Assembly (NCBI RefSeq): GCF_003075095.1 | Contig: NZ_QCZF01000001.1 | Span: forward strand, 186,001 to 250,000 | Reading direction: 5' to 3' | DNA length: 64,000 nt | Source: Blastococcus litoris | Lineage (GTDB): Bacteria > Actinomycetota > Actinomycetes > Mycobacteriales > Geodermatophilaceae | Position numbers and translations under genes: made by a program | Shown here: piece after piece, positions 16,801 through 24,368 of the stretch | Numbering within the stretch: position 1 is the stretch's first letter | Layout of the letters: each line of letters opens with the position of its first letter | Notes under the pieces: generated by a model | What the model was told of the DNA's origin: nothing | The model's database searches: none | The model's input: the letters and a program-made list of their open reading frames with translations, nothing else

Positions 16801-17143
16801 GATCGAGGCCAAGGTGCTGGTGACCGAGCGGATGCGGCCGATCCGGCTGCGCACCGGGCAGGTGGTGCACCAGATCGGCATGCCGTACCACTGGTCCTAC
16901 AGCGGAATCTCCACCGGCGACTCGGCCAACGACCTGCTGGGCATCGTGCTCGACCCGAACACCCACATCCAGGAGGACAAGGTCAGCACCGCCGACATCG
17001 TGCCCGGGCGGCGCCCGCGCGGGCCGGAGCTGCTGGAGTTCGTGGAGGGCTACCGCCGCCGGGCCGGGGTGGAGTCCGGCCGGGTGGGCGTCAACGGCCG
17101 GGATCCGGTCGACGCGGAGGCCGGGGAGGGCTCGAAGCTGTGA
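13856..17143 (+). CDS. fdhA: Formate dehydrogenase alpha subunit, selenocysteine encoded by UAG
   Basis: A 1,095-residue molybdopterin (bis-MGD) enzyme oxidising formate to CO2, if the in-frame TAG at 14414-14416 is read as selenocysteine 187. Cys 49, 52, 56 and 84 hold the [4Fe-4S] cluster ('CPYCAVGC...GRLCPKG'). The active site reads 'ENQARI-[TAG]-HSATVPGLGASFGRGG', matching the ENQARI-U-HS motif of FdnG/FdhF. The frame is then open for 908 codons through 'GSNMAECHPVGFQWV', the Mo-bisMGD body and the C-terminal 'HQIGMPYHWSY' region. Start at GTG 13856 because the family N-terminus begins there. No twin-arginine signal is seen, so the enzyme is probably cytoplasm-facing. It overlaps the beta-subunit gene by 4 bases. 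Automated calling would split it into a 186-residue piece and a piece from about 14429. Confidence 0.93.
14414..14416 (+). other. In-frame UAG read as selenocysteine (Sec187)
   Basis: TAG lies exactly where formate dehydrogenases carry Sec (UGA) or Cys, between 'NQARI' and 'HSATVPG'. Both flanks are in the same frame. UAG-decoding tRNA-Sec has been reported in Geodermatophilus and Blastococcus, with selenoprotein synthesis shown by labelling. No selC, selA, selB or selD lies in this window. Several genes here still end with UAG (for example at 2220, 36800 and 62499), so the codon is context-dependent. Confidence 0.9.
14417..14463 (+). promoter_or_regulatory. Bacterial SECIS hairpin following the UAG codon
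   Basis: Right after the UAG, GGUGCCC (14428-14434) pairs with GGGUGCC (14440-14446) to give a 7-bp stem, two of the pairs G-U, with loop GGUCU (14435-14439). A lower stem can form between CCGCCAC (14421-14427) and GUGGUGG (14457-14463). The loop begins 18 nt after the UAG. That is the same distance, with the same GGUCU loop sequence, as in the E. coli fdhF element that binds SelB. The helices are derived by hand; the exact lower-stem register is uncertain. Confidence 0.8.
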
Positions 17144-18201
17144 CGACGATCAGCTCGGCGAGCGCGGCGTTCACCGGCCGGGACCCCGGGAACCGGCTCT
17201 ACGGTCCGGTGCCGGACGTGACGGAGCAGGCGGGCTACGTCGAGGAGCACCCGAAGCGGGTCGGGTTCTTCACCGACACCTCGGTGTGCATCGGCTGCAA
17301 GGCCTGCGAGGTGGCGTGCAAGGAGTGGAACACGCTGCCGATGGACGACTCGCACGGCAACCGGGACGCCCTCGGTCTGTCGGGGATGTCCTACGACAAC
17401 ACCGGGCAGCTGGGCGCCAACTCGTGGCGGCACGTGGCGTTCATCGAGCAGTCGCGGGCCGTCGACCTGCCGATGCCGACGTTCGGCCGGCCGGGGGACG
17501 ACCGGGGCGACATGCCGGCGCCGGACACCGGTGACCTGGACACCACCGCGAAGGCGCAGGCGAGCGTGCTCAACGCGGAGGCGCTGAGCGAGTTCGACCC
17601 GCAGACGGGGCAGACGGGGGCGGACAAGCAGGTCCGCTGGCTGATGAGCTCCGACGTCTGCAAGCACTGCACGCACGCCGGCTGCCTGGACGTCTGCCCG
17701 ACCGGGGCGCTGTTCCGCACCGAGTTCGGCACCGTCGTCGTCCAGGGCGACATCTGCAACGGCTGCGGCTACTGCGTGGCCTCCTGCCCCTATGGCGTCA
17801 TCGACCAGCGCAAGGACGACGGCCGGGTCTTCAAGTGCACGATGTGCTACGACCGGCTGACCGACGGGCTGCAGCCGGCGTGCGCCACCGCGTGCCCCAC
17901 GCAGTCGATCCAGTTCGGCGACCTCGACGAGCTGCAGGCCCGCGCCGACGCACGGCTCGAGACCCTCAAGTCGCAGGGTGTGGAGACGGCGCGGCTGTAC
18001 GGGCGCGACGAGGAGGACGGCGTCGGGGGAGCGGGGGCGTTCTTCCTGCTGCTCGACGAGCCGGAGGTCTACGGCCTGCCGCCGGACCCGATCGTGACCA
18101 CCCGCGACCTGCCCGCCATGTGGAAGGCCGCGGGCAAGGCGGCCGTGATGATGGTCGGGGTCGCCCTCACGGCGGTCCTCGGCTCGCGGCGGTCCCGGTG
18201 A
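17140..18201 (+). CDS. fdhB: Formate dehydrogenase iron-sulfur (beta) subunit
   Basis: A 353-residue electron-transfer subunit. Four ferredoxin-type Cys sets are visible: 'CIGCKACEVAC' (Cys 50, 53, 56, 60), 'CKHCTHAGCLDVC', 'CNGCGYCVASC' and 'CTMCYDRL...CATAC', giving four [4Fe-4S] clusters as in FdnH/HybA-type proteins. A 60-residue insert between the first and second sets ('GRPGDDRGDMPAPDTG') is longer than in E. coli. A single hydrophobic helix near the C-terminus (about 330-346) would dock it to the membrane, followed by 'RRSR'. It passes electrons from FdhA to the NrfD-like subunit. The GTG start overlaps the fdhA stop and its own stop overlaps the next start. Confidence 0.94.
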   Translation: MTTISSASAAFTGRDPGNRLYGPVPDVTEQAGYVEEHPKRVGFFTDTSVCIGCKACEVACKEWNTLPMDDSHGNRDALGLSGMSYDNTGQLGANSWRHVAFIEQSRAVDLPMPTFGRPGDDRGDMPAPDTGDLDTTAKAQASVLNAEALSEFDPQTGQTGADKQVRWLMSSDVCKHCTHAGCLDVCPTGALFRTEFGTVVVQGDICNGCGYCVASCPYGVIDQRKDDGRVFKCTMCYDRLTDGLQPACATACPTQSIQFGDLDELQARADARLETLKSQGVETARLYGRDEEDGVGGAGAFFLLLDEPEVYGLPPDPIVTTRDLPAMWKAAGKAAVMMVGVALTAVLGSRRSR

Positions 18202-19235
18202 CCGGCGGGATCACCAGCCCGGACCACGGGTGGCGGCAGGCCGACCACGGCCCGGCCACGCAGCGGACGACGAAGCGCCGTCGTCGTGGCGGCGGACGCG
18301 GCCGTGGCGAGGTCGCGATGGTCGACGACGTCGAGTTCACCTCGTACTACGGCCGGCAGATCGTCAAGACGCCGGTGTGGAAGTCGCCGGACGTGCCGCT
18401 GTACCTCTTCCTCGGCGGGGCTGCGGGCTCGTCGTCGATCCTGGCGGCGATCGCGGACCTCACCGACCGGCCGACGCTGACGCGGGTCGGGCGGATCACC
18501 GCCGGTGGCGGGGCGATCCTGTCGGTGGTCGCCCTGGTGCACGACCTGGGGCGGCCGGAGCGCTTCCTGCACATGCTGCGGGTGTTCAAGGTGACCTCGC
18601 CGCTGTCGGTCGGCACCTACATCCTGTCGCCGTTCAGCGCCGCGGCCGGGGCGACCGCGGCCGTGGAGATCCTCGGCTGGTTCCCGCGGCTCAAGCGCTT
18701 CGGGGGAGTGGTGTCCGCCCTGTTCGGCGGGCCGCTGGCGACCTACACCGGGGTGCTGCTGGCCAACACGGCCGTGCCGTCGTGGCACGCGGCGCACACC
18801 CAGCTGCCGTTCGTCTTCGGCGGCTCGGGCATGGCGGCCGGTGGCGGGATCTCGATGATCTTCACGCCGGTCGACGAGGCGGGACCGGCGCGGAAGATGG
18901 CGGTCGCCGGTGCGGCGATCGAGCTGGCCGTGGTGCACAAGGTGGAGAACGACCACGGCATCCTCAGCGAGCCGTACCACGAGGGCCGCCCAGGGAAGTT
19001 CATGCGCGCGGCGAAGGCGTGCACCGCGGCCGGAGCCGGGCTGACCGTGCTGGCCGGGCGCAGGCGCTGGGGGGCCGTTGCGTCAGGAACGCTACTGGCG
19101 GCCGGCTCGCTGCTGACGCGGTTCGGCGTCTTCGAGGCCGGCATCGCCAGCACCAAGGACCCGAAGTACGTCGTCATCCCGCAGCGCGAGCGCATGGCGG
19201 CCGCGAACGGCCAGGCCCGCTCCGTCACTCGCTGA
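18198..19235 (+). CDS. NrfD/PsrC-like membrane subunit of the formate dehydrogenase
   Basis: A 345-residue polytopic protein. After about 40 hydrophilic residues with a strongly basic run (residues 25-36, Arg and Gly) comes 'FTSYYGRQIVKTPVWKSPDVPLYLFLGGAAGSSS', the usual start of the NrfD fold, then about eight hydrophobic segments. NrfD proteins bind quinone and take electrons from the four-cluster subunit, so the complex should link formate oxidation to menaquinone reduction. GTG 18198 overlaps the beta-subunit stop; ATG 18318 is an alternative start. It replaces the cytochrome b FdnI of enteric bacteria. The selenocysteine genes often found after such operons are absent; low-GC sequence begins here instead. 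Confidence 0.9.
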   Translation: MTGGITSPDHGWRQADHGPATQRTTKRRRRGGGRGRGEVAMVDDVEFTSYYGRQIVKTPVWKSPDVPLYLFLGGAAGSSSILAAIADLTDRPTLTRVGRITAGGGAILSVVALVHDLGRPERFLHMLRVFKVTSPLSVGTYILSPFSAAAGATAAVEILGWFPRLKRFGGVVSALFGGPLATYTGVLLANTAVPSWHAAHTQLPFVFGGSGMAAGGGISMIFTPVDEAGPARKMAVAGAAIELAVVHKVENDHGILSEPYHEGRPGKFMRAAKACTAAGAGLTVLAGRRRWGAVASGTLLAAGSLLTRFGVFEAGIASTKDPKYVVIPQRERMAAANGQARSVTR

Positions 19236-19241
19236 GACAGT

Positions 19242-19263
19242 TCGGAATTGAGTCGGAATTGAG
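19242..19263. repeat. Tandem 11-bp direct repeat
   Basis: TCGGAATTGAG occurs twice without a gap, 7 bases after the stop of the NrfD-like gene. It sits where the sequence changes from strongly GC-rich to the more A/T-containing polysaccharide locus, so it could be a trace of a recombination or insertion event. No function is known. Confidence 0.6.
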
Positions 19264-19341
19264 CCTGCGTCGGGCAGGCACTCGGCGGGGCAGGACGGTG
19301 AAGACGCCACCACCAGCCCGCCGCACCGGCGGCCAATTGTG

Positions 19342-19357
19342 GAGGGGTTCGCCCCTC
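19342..19357. terminator. Hairpin with TTCG tetraloop downstream of the fdh operon
   Basis: GAGGGG (19342-19347), loop TTCG, CCCCTC (19352-19357): a perfect 6-bp stem with a stable tetraloop, about 105 bases after the last fdh gene. No T-run follows, as is common in actinobacteria. Probable terminator. Confidence 0.5.
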
Positions 19358-19492
19358 GCGTGGCCGCGAGACTCGGCCGCACAAGAGCATGGATAAGCTC
19401 GGCCAGACACGATGACGGCCTCCCCTAGAAGCTGTTGGTACGCCGACATTGAACTCCTATCCGTTGTTAACCAGTTCCCGAGGTGCGCATCC

Positions 19493-20692
19493 ATGCAACG
19501 TTCTGATATGGACCAGGAATCACAAGCCGCCTTTGCGGCCGGTCGGCTGTTCGACGCCTCAACGGAGAAGATCGCCATCGTGGTTAACAATGACTATTCC
19601 CTGCTCGACCATCGCAGGAACTGGGTAGAAGCCTTCCTCGGGGCGCAAGCAACCGTTCTCGTCTATGCCGAGGCAACCGGCCCTCACGAGCAACTGATCG
19701 ACCGAGGCGTGAAATTCACGAACACGGCAATCGGTCGTGAAGATGTATCTCTGATTCGGGAACTCGCTCGATTGTTGCGGTTGACGATCGTGCTACTTCG
19801 GGAGAGACCCCATATCGTCTTCTTGATACAGACCCGCGCCAATGTTCTCGGTTGCGCCCTTCCCTTGGTGCTACGACGGACCAGATTTGTGCGGGTCTTC
19901 GGGGGGCGCGGTCGAGTCTTCGGCGACACATCCGGCGGCAGTAGGTTGGTGAAGCTGGCAACGCGTATTTGCCTTAGCCTGTCCGCGCATTGCAAGAACA
20001 CGACGAGCATATTTCAGACGCCGAGCGATCTAGACTACTTCGCCAAGCGCCAGATGGCCGTGCGTGAGCGCTCTCGTGTGATCGTCGGCACCGGAGTGAG
20101 CGTCGACAAGTGGTCCGAGCAATCGCAGGCTCCCCGCACTGACGAACCCGTGGTCGTCATGATCGCCAGACTGTTCAAGGAGAAGGGTGTCTACGACTAC
20201 GTAGATGCAATCCGCCTTCTGCGCAAACGGGATGTTCGCGCAAGGTTCGAACTCGTCGGGCCGATCGACGAAGGCCTGTCGACGAGTGTCTCCGCGCAGG
20301 AGATTGCTGACTGGGAGCGCGAAGGCTTGGTTCGGTATCTTGGTCGACAAGAGAATATCGCCGCAATCTTGCGCGAGTGCCACACTTTGGTCCTCCCGTC
20401 ATACCATCCAGAAGGAACCCCGCGAGTGCTCCTTGAGAGCGCGGCGGCCGGCGTGGTTCGCATCGCCAGTGACATCCCGGGCTGCGCTGCGACGATCGAA
20501 TCCGAAGTCGACGGCATACTTGTTCCGGTCCGCGACCCGGAGTCACTTGCCAGGGCGATAGAACGCTCGGTCACACAGCCCGACTTGGCGAACCGTCTCG
20601 GCATGGCCGCACAGGCGCGCGCGCGGAGGGAGTTCCCGGTCGAAAGGGTCGTGGCGCAGGTCTTGGATGCGGGCGGCGTGCGGCGGCGGTAG
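19493..20692 (+). CDS. Glycosyltransferase family 4 protein
   Basis: A 399-residue retaining GT-B transferase. The N-terminal half has 'EKIAIVVNNDYSLLDHRRNWVEAF' and the UDP-sugar half has 'VVVMIARLFKEKGVYDYVDAI', 'RARFELVGP' and 'HTLVLPSYHPEGTPRVLLESAAAGVVRIASDIPGC'. The last is the E-x7-E region plus 'PGC' typical of GT4 enzymes in O-antigen and capsule clusters (WbpX/WfbA-like). ATG 19493 is preceded by AGGTG; ATG 19508 and 19412 are alternatives. Codon use is noticeably less GC-biased than in the fdh genes. First gene of the polysaccharide locus; its acceptor and donor are unknown. Confidence 0.88.
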   Translation: MQRSDMDQESQAAFAAGRLFDASTEKIAIVVNNDYSLLDHRRNWVEAFLGAQATVLVYAEATGPHEQLIDRGVKFTNTAIGREDVSLIRELARLLRLTIVLLRERPHIVFLIQTRANVLGCALPLVLRRTRFVRVFGGRGRVFGDTSGGSRLVKLATRICLSLSAHCKNTTSIFQTPSDLDYFAKRQMAVRERSRVIVGTGVSVDKWSEQSQAPRTDEPVVVMIARLFKEKGVYDYVDAIRLLRKRDVRARFELVGPIDEGLSTSVSAQEIADWEREGLVRYLGRQENIAAILRECHTLVLPSYHPEGTPRVLLESAAAGVVRIASDIPGCAATIESEVDGILVPVRDPESLARAIERSVTQPDLANRLGMAAQARARREFPVERVVAQVLDAGGVRRR

Positions 20693-21137
20693 CTCGAAGA
20701 CATCCGTCCCTCTCCCAGCACACATGAAAAGCGCCGGTCGGTGACCCGAGCGGCGGAGTCTCCATTGCAACGAGCCGGGGGTGCGCCTCACTGGCGCCCA
20801 CCGCGCCCCTGCACTGGACCATCGTCGAGAACGGCATTCTGATGCGCCTGAGTCCGGCCTGCATTCAGTTCAGAAACCGCACCTGCAGGGACCCGCAGAG
20901 CTCACCGACTCTTCCTCGACTGTGGGGGAGGCTGACCCTGGTGAACCGTGGGGTGGAGGCCTCGTTACGTCGCACATCCGGTCAGCCAGCAGCGAGGGGA
21001 GTGCTCGCCGAAACGCGGATCATGTAGAAGCCGGAGAGTCCGTCCTGTGTCCGAGGCAGATCGGATGACACGCAGTCTTGGCGTCTGGCTGCGCCGGCCC
21101 GCAGCTGGCCACCACGATGGAAGCGCGGGTATCTCAG
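20693..21137. other. 445-base gap without a recognisable gene
   Basis: Lies between the convergent GT4 and Wzz-like genes. Open frames exist on both strands, but their translations are rich in Ser, Arg and Pro, match nothing I know, and lack convincing start signals. No strong terminator hairpin is visible. The length is unusual for a convergent junction in this otherwise compact genome and may be decayed sequence. Confidence 0.5.
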
Positions 21138-22247
21138 TCAGCCGCGAGAGCTTTCGAAGGCAGAGCGAGACGTCCCACCGTCTTCCATGGGCGATGAATC
21201 CGTCTCTCCCTGCACACTCGTCGGCAACACCTTCATAGCCTCATCGCGGACTTCGAGTGGATGCGCCCCCGCATCGCCCCGATGGAGCGGAGAAGCCGCA
21301 GTTACGTGATCTTGCGGCGACTGACGGGCGTCAGACGCAGGAGGGGATCCGACCGCCGCGTCGCTTGGCCCTCCCTCCAATGCCGAACTCGGGAGGCCAG
21401 TTGGCACCATGCGTCGCCTGTCCCTCGAGATGAAGATGCGCGCCGCAAGAAGCCCGAGAAGCAGGATCGCGATGGGGCCGTAGATAGCCGGATTCGGGGT
21501 AGCCAGCTCGGCTACCGTGGCCTCCTCGACAAGCTCGGACGTCGGAGTGAGCGGGGCATTGCTCAAGGAGGTGACGAGCACTGCCTGTCGCTGCTGTTGG
21601 AGGGCGGAGATCTCCGACTGGGCAATCGACAAGTTCGCTAGGGCGAGCGACCGGGCATTCGCGTCGCTCGTGGTGCTCGCGATCTGGTTAGCGGCGTCTG
21701 CGCGAGATCGAGCGTCGTCAAGAGCGGCATCGATGGGCTCGAGGCTGCTTTCCGACTGCTCCTCGTATGAGCCCATGGCCGCTTTGACCCTCTCCGCCAC
21801 AGCCGATACAAGGGTGGCAGCGACCGCATTCGCCGCCGCCTGAGCATCTCGGGACTCCGGTAGAGAGACGGTGATGCGGATGAGGTTCTGATTGACATTG
21901 ACCGCGGCTTCGACTCGGTCGATCAACTGCTCGGGTTCGAAGCCGATGGAGGATGCGGCTGCGCTGGTGATGGATGCCGTTTCAGCTAACGCCGCATACT
22001 GGATCGCCAGCTCGTTCGAGGCACTGACACCGTCGCGCGCTGACGCGCGCGCACTAGAATCAACCGTCACCGACACGACTGCCGTCGATGAGTAGGCCGA
22101 GGGAGCCAACGCTGCGAGCAGGGCAGTGGCGCATGCAACAGCAACACACACCCCGAGCAGATGCCATCGTCGCGCCCATGCCAAGGACCAGGCATCTTGC
22201 TGAGGCGAACCCCGGTGAGATGAATTTCTATCCGTACTCAAGTGCAC
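21138..22247 (-). CDS. Wzz-like polysaccharide chain-length/export co-protein
   Basis: A 369-residue protein with a transmembrane helix near the N-terminus (about 29-52), an extracytoplasmic region with Ala-rich coiled-coil helices (about 120-230), and a second helix (about 252-270, 'IYGPIAILLLGLLAARIFI') followed by 'SRDRRR'. This hairpin topology is that of Wzz/GNBP-type chain-length regulators and actinobacterial CapA-like proteins. The last 95 residues are cytoplasmic, Ser/Pro-rich and disordered, without a kinase domain. GTG 22247 gives the listed start; TTG 22241 has better spacing to the GGGGAG. It faces away from the Wzy-like gene and probably controls polymer length together with it. 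Confidence 0.75.
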   Translation of the reverse strand: MHLSTDRNSSHRGSPQQDAWSLAWARRWHLLGVCVAVACATALLAALAPSAYSSTAVVSVTVDSSARASARDGVSASNELAIQYAALAETASITSAAASSIGFEPEQLIDRVEAAVNVNQNLIRITVSLPESRDAQAAANAVAATLVSAVAERVKAAMGSYEEQSESSLEPIDAALDDARSRADAANQIASTTSDANARSLALANLSIAQSEISALQQQRQAVLVTSLSNAPLTPTSELVEEATVAELATPNPAIYGPIAILLLGLLAARIFISRDRRRMVPTGLPSSALEGGPSDAAVGSPPASDARQSPQDHVTAASPLHRGDAGAHPLEVRDEAMKVLPTSVQGETDSSPMEDGGTSRSAFESSRG

Positions 22248-23006
22248 TCCCCGCGCTAGTAACAGCTCTCACCGGTGAACCTTCGCAACGTCGCGACCAA
22301 GGTTGGCAGTCTGACTCGAGCCGCGCACGGTCTTTGCCGCGAGTGAGGTGAGTCGTTCCGCGCCGTTGCGCACAGACGAGGAGGCGGCGTTGCAAGCGAA
22401 TGCTGCATCATGGTTTCGATCCATGGCACCGCTGGACGTGCTCGTCACTCGTCCGTGCACAGCTTCCCTACTATCTGTTAGTCCACTTCGCCTCATAGTG
22501 ACGGCTCTCCGACAACTTGGCGGCCCCAGATCGAACGATCTCCGGTGCAGTTTAGGCTTCACGCCCCTCCGTGCCAGCGGGAGGCGCCCACTGCCTGAAG
22601 ACACTGGATCCCGTGTCCAGGCTAGCGGGTGCGGTTATCAGAAACGTCGTCCTCGCGCTGTGGAGATCCGCATGCCGCGGATGCATCAGATTGTGTGCAC
22701 CCGTCTGCGGAATGGTCGCAGGCCAGCGATCTCCATCGGAGGTGACCCACGTTCAAACTTCGTGATCGACGGGGGATGCTTGCGCGCATCGACCGTGACC
22801 TATCTGACGACCAGCTGCGGGGGATGTCACCCGAGGGCCCGCCAGCTCGCCAACGGTGTCGACAGACTGGTCCGCAACTGCTGCATCGCACCGGACCGCC
22901 TGAGCCGATCGCAGCGGCCGGCCACCCTCGGATAACCTGACTTGGTCGCAACAATTCAGACACTCAAGCGGTCACCGCTTCGACGGGGCAAAGGAAGCCA
23001 CTCATC
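22248..23006. other. 759-base divergent intergenic region, no clear gene
   Basis: Lies between the divergent Wzz-like and Wzy-like genes and must hold both promoters. The only short frame with a fair ribosome binding site is ATG 22776 to TGA 22940 (54 residues, starting 'MLARIDRDLSDDQLRGMSPEG'), which I do not recognise. The other open frames have Arg/Ser/Cys-rich translations typical of chance. Base composition is lower in GC than the flanking housekeeping regions. A decayed gene is possible. Confidence 0.5.
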
Positions 23007-24284
23007 GTGACCAGTCCTACCCTTCCGGTGGTCCTCCAGATCGCCCTTCTGGCGGTCGTACTGCGGCTGGGCAAGCACAATAACGCCGATCCGACATTTT
23101 ACAAGTACTTCAACCCGCACGCGTTCTTTGGATTGTTCGTCACCCTCTTCTTCATCATCCCCGAGATCTACGGCTTGACCCACTACTACTATCTCGACGG
23201 TTTCCCATTCGCGGTTACCGAACGGTTGTTCATTGACGGCGCTTGGCTCTTCACCGTGTTCCTTGGGTTCGTATGCGTCGGCATGCTGCTGGCGCGACCG
23301 GCGAGGGTCGAAGCACCGATCACTGACAGATCCAAGATGATTCTCGAGTCGATCGAGACTCGACATCTTAAGCTCTTGACCGTCTTTCTGGCCAGTGGAG
23401 TCTTCGCGAACCTCTACTTGGCGATGCAGTTGAGTGGCTCGACCGGATTCCGCTCGCAGCTCGTCAAATCGGCGTCGGGTCAAGCTCTAACAATCATCGT
23501 CTACTTCGGGTCCTTCGCAGCGGCCTTGCTCACGGCGTACTTCATCAGCGTCAAGCGCTACTGGCTCGGGGCCGCTGTTCTCGTCACGTTCTCCGCTTCG
23601 GTGCTCTTGACGGAGTCGCGAGGGCGCATTCTGTGGCCAGCCGCGATAACGGTTATCCTCCTGATCAGCCGTCGCGCCAAGCCGCCTTTTGCCAGACTTG
23701 CCGTAATCGGCGTTCTGACACTCGTCGTCTTGCTCTTGCTAGACCCGGTCAACAAGTACCTGGCGTCGGGCACGCCGATCCAGCTATCTGACATCTTCAA
23801 CATCGACGCCCCGTTCCAGCGACGCAACTTCGACGGTATGTCGAACTTCGTTCTCATCTCGCAGTCAGGTCTTACGGAACCAGACTGGTCTAGATGGTTG
23901 AGTGGAGGGAATGTCGACTTTATGACCAAGTTTTTCCCTGACGTCCTGGCGTCAGGGGTTGCCTTCGGAGTTACGATTCCTGGCTGGCTTTACATGGCAG
24001 GCGGCGTCTTCGGCGTATGCGCCGGAGGGATCTTTTATGGGATGTTGCTCGGGCAGATAAACCGATTGGTGCGTCGAACGATCGCTCCGGAGCTCTTGGT
24101 CGGCTATCTCTTCGCCATGACTTGGCTCGGCGCTGTCGGCGGTGACTTCGTAGGAAGCCTCGACAAAGCGGCGGCCAGCTTCGCGCCGGCCGTCGTCTAC
24201 TGGTTGGTATGCAATCGCGCCAAGACCGGAAGGCATGCGGTCGATCGACCGCATATGCAGCAACTGTCAATGAACGAAGTCTGA
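23007..24284 (+). CDS. Wzy-like oligosaccharide repeat-unit polymerase
   Basis: A 425-residue membrane protein with about ten hydrophobic segments and a large loop around residues 245-320. 'TESRGRILWPAAITVILLISR' and the 'FNIDAPFQRRNFDGM' loop are the kind of features seen in Wzy/EpsG-type polymerases, which join lipid-linked repeat units outside the membrane. Sequence identity in this family is always low, so the call rests on topology and on the Wzx- and Wzz-like neighbours. GTG 23007 follows AAAGGAAG by a good distance. Codon use is mixed, with many TTG, CTT and ATC codons, unlike the surrounding 70+ % GC genes. It heads a two-gene unit with the flippase. Confidence 0.8.
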   Translation: MTSPTLPVVLQIALLAVVLRLGKHNNADPTFYKYFNPHAFFGLFVTLFFIIPEIYGLTHYYYLDGFPFAVTERLFIDGAWLFTVFLGFVCVGMLLARPARVEAPITDRSKMILESIETRHLKLLTVFLASGVFANLYLAMQLSGSTGFRSQLVKSASGQALTIIVYFGSFAAALLTAYFISVKRYWLGAAVLVTFSASVLLTESRGRILWPAAITVILLISRRAKPPFARLAVIGVLTLVVLLLLDPVNKYLASGTPIQLSDIFNIDAPFQRRNFDGMSNFVLISQSGLTEPDWSRWLSGGNVDFMTKFFPDVLASGVAFGVTIPGWLYMAGGVFGVCAGGIFYGMLLGQINRLVRRTIAPELLVGYLFAMTWLGAVGGDFVGSLDKAAASFAPAVVYWLVCNRAKTGRHAVDRPHMQQLSMNEV

Positions 24285-24368
24285 TCGAAAGTGGAAACGA
24301 AGTCGGCCGTCCTCGCGCACCCAAGCACGCGACTTCAATGGCGCTCAGTGGGAAGGGCCCGATAGAGA

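Noticed and set aside
13574-16966. A 1,130-codon open frame on the minus strand opposite formate dehydrogenase
   Set aside because: Its translation is rich in Arg, Val, His and Gln with no known domain. It mirrors the GC-biased codon structure of fdhA on the other strand, which has clear catalytic motifs.
22776-22940. A 54-codon plus-strand frame with GGGGG upstream
   Set aside because: No similarity recognised and no neighbour logic; noted only as part of the intergenic description.
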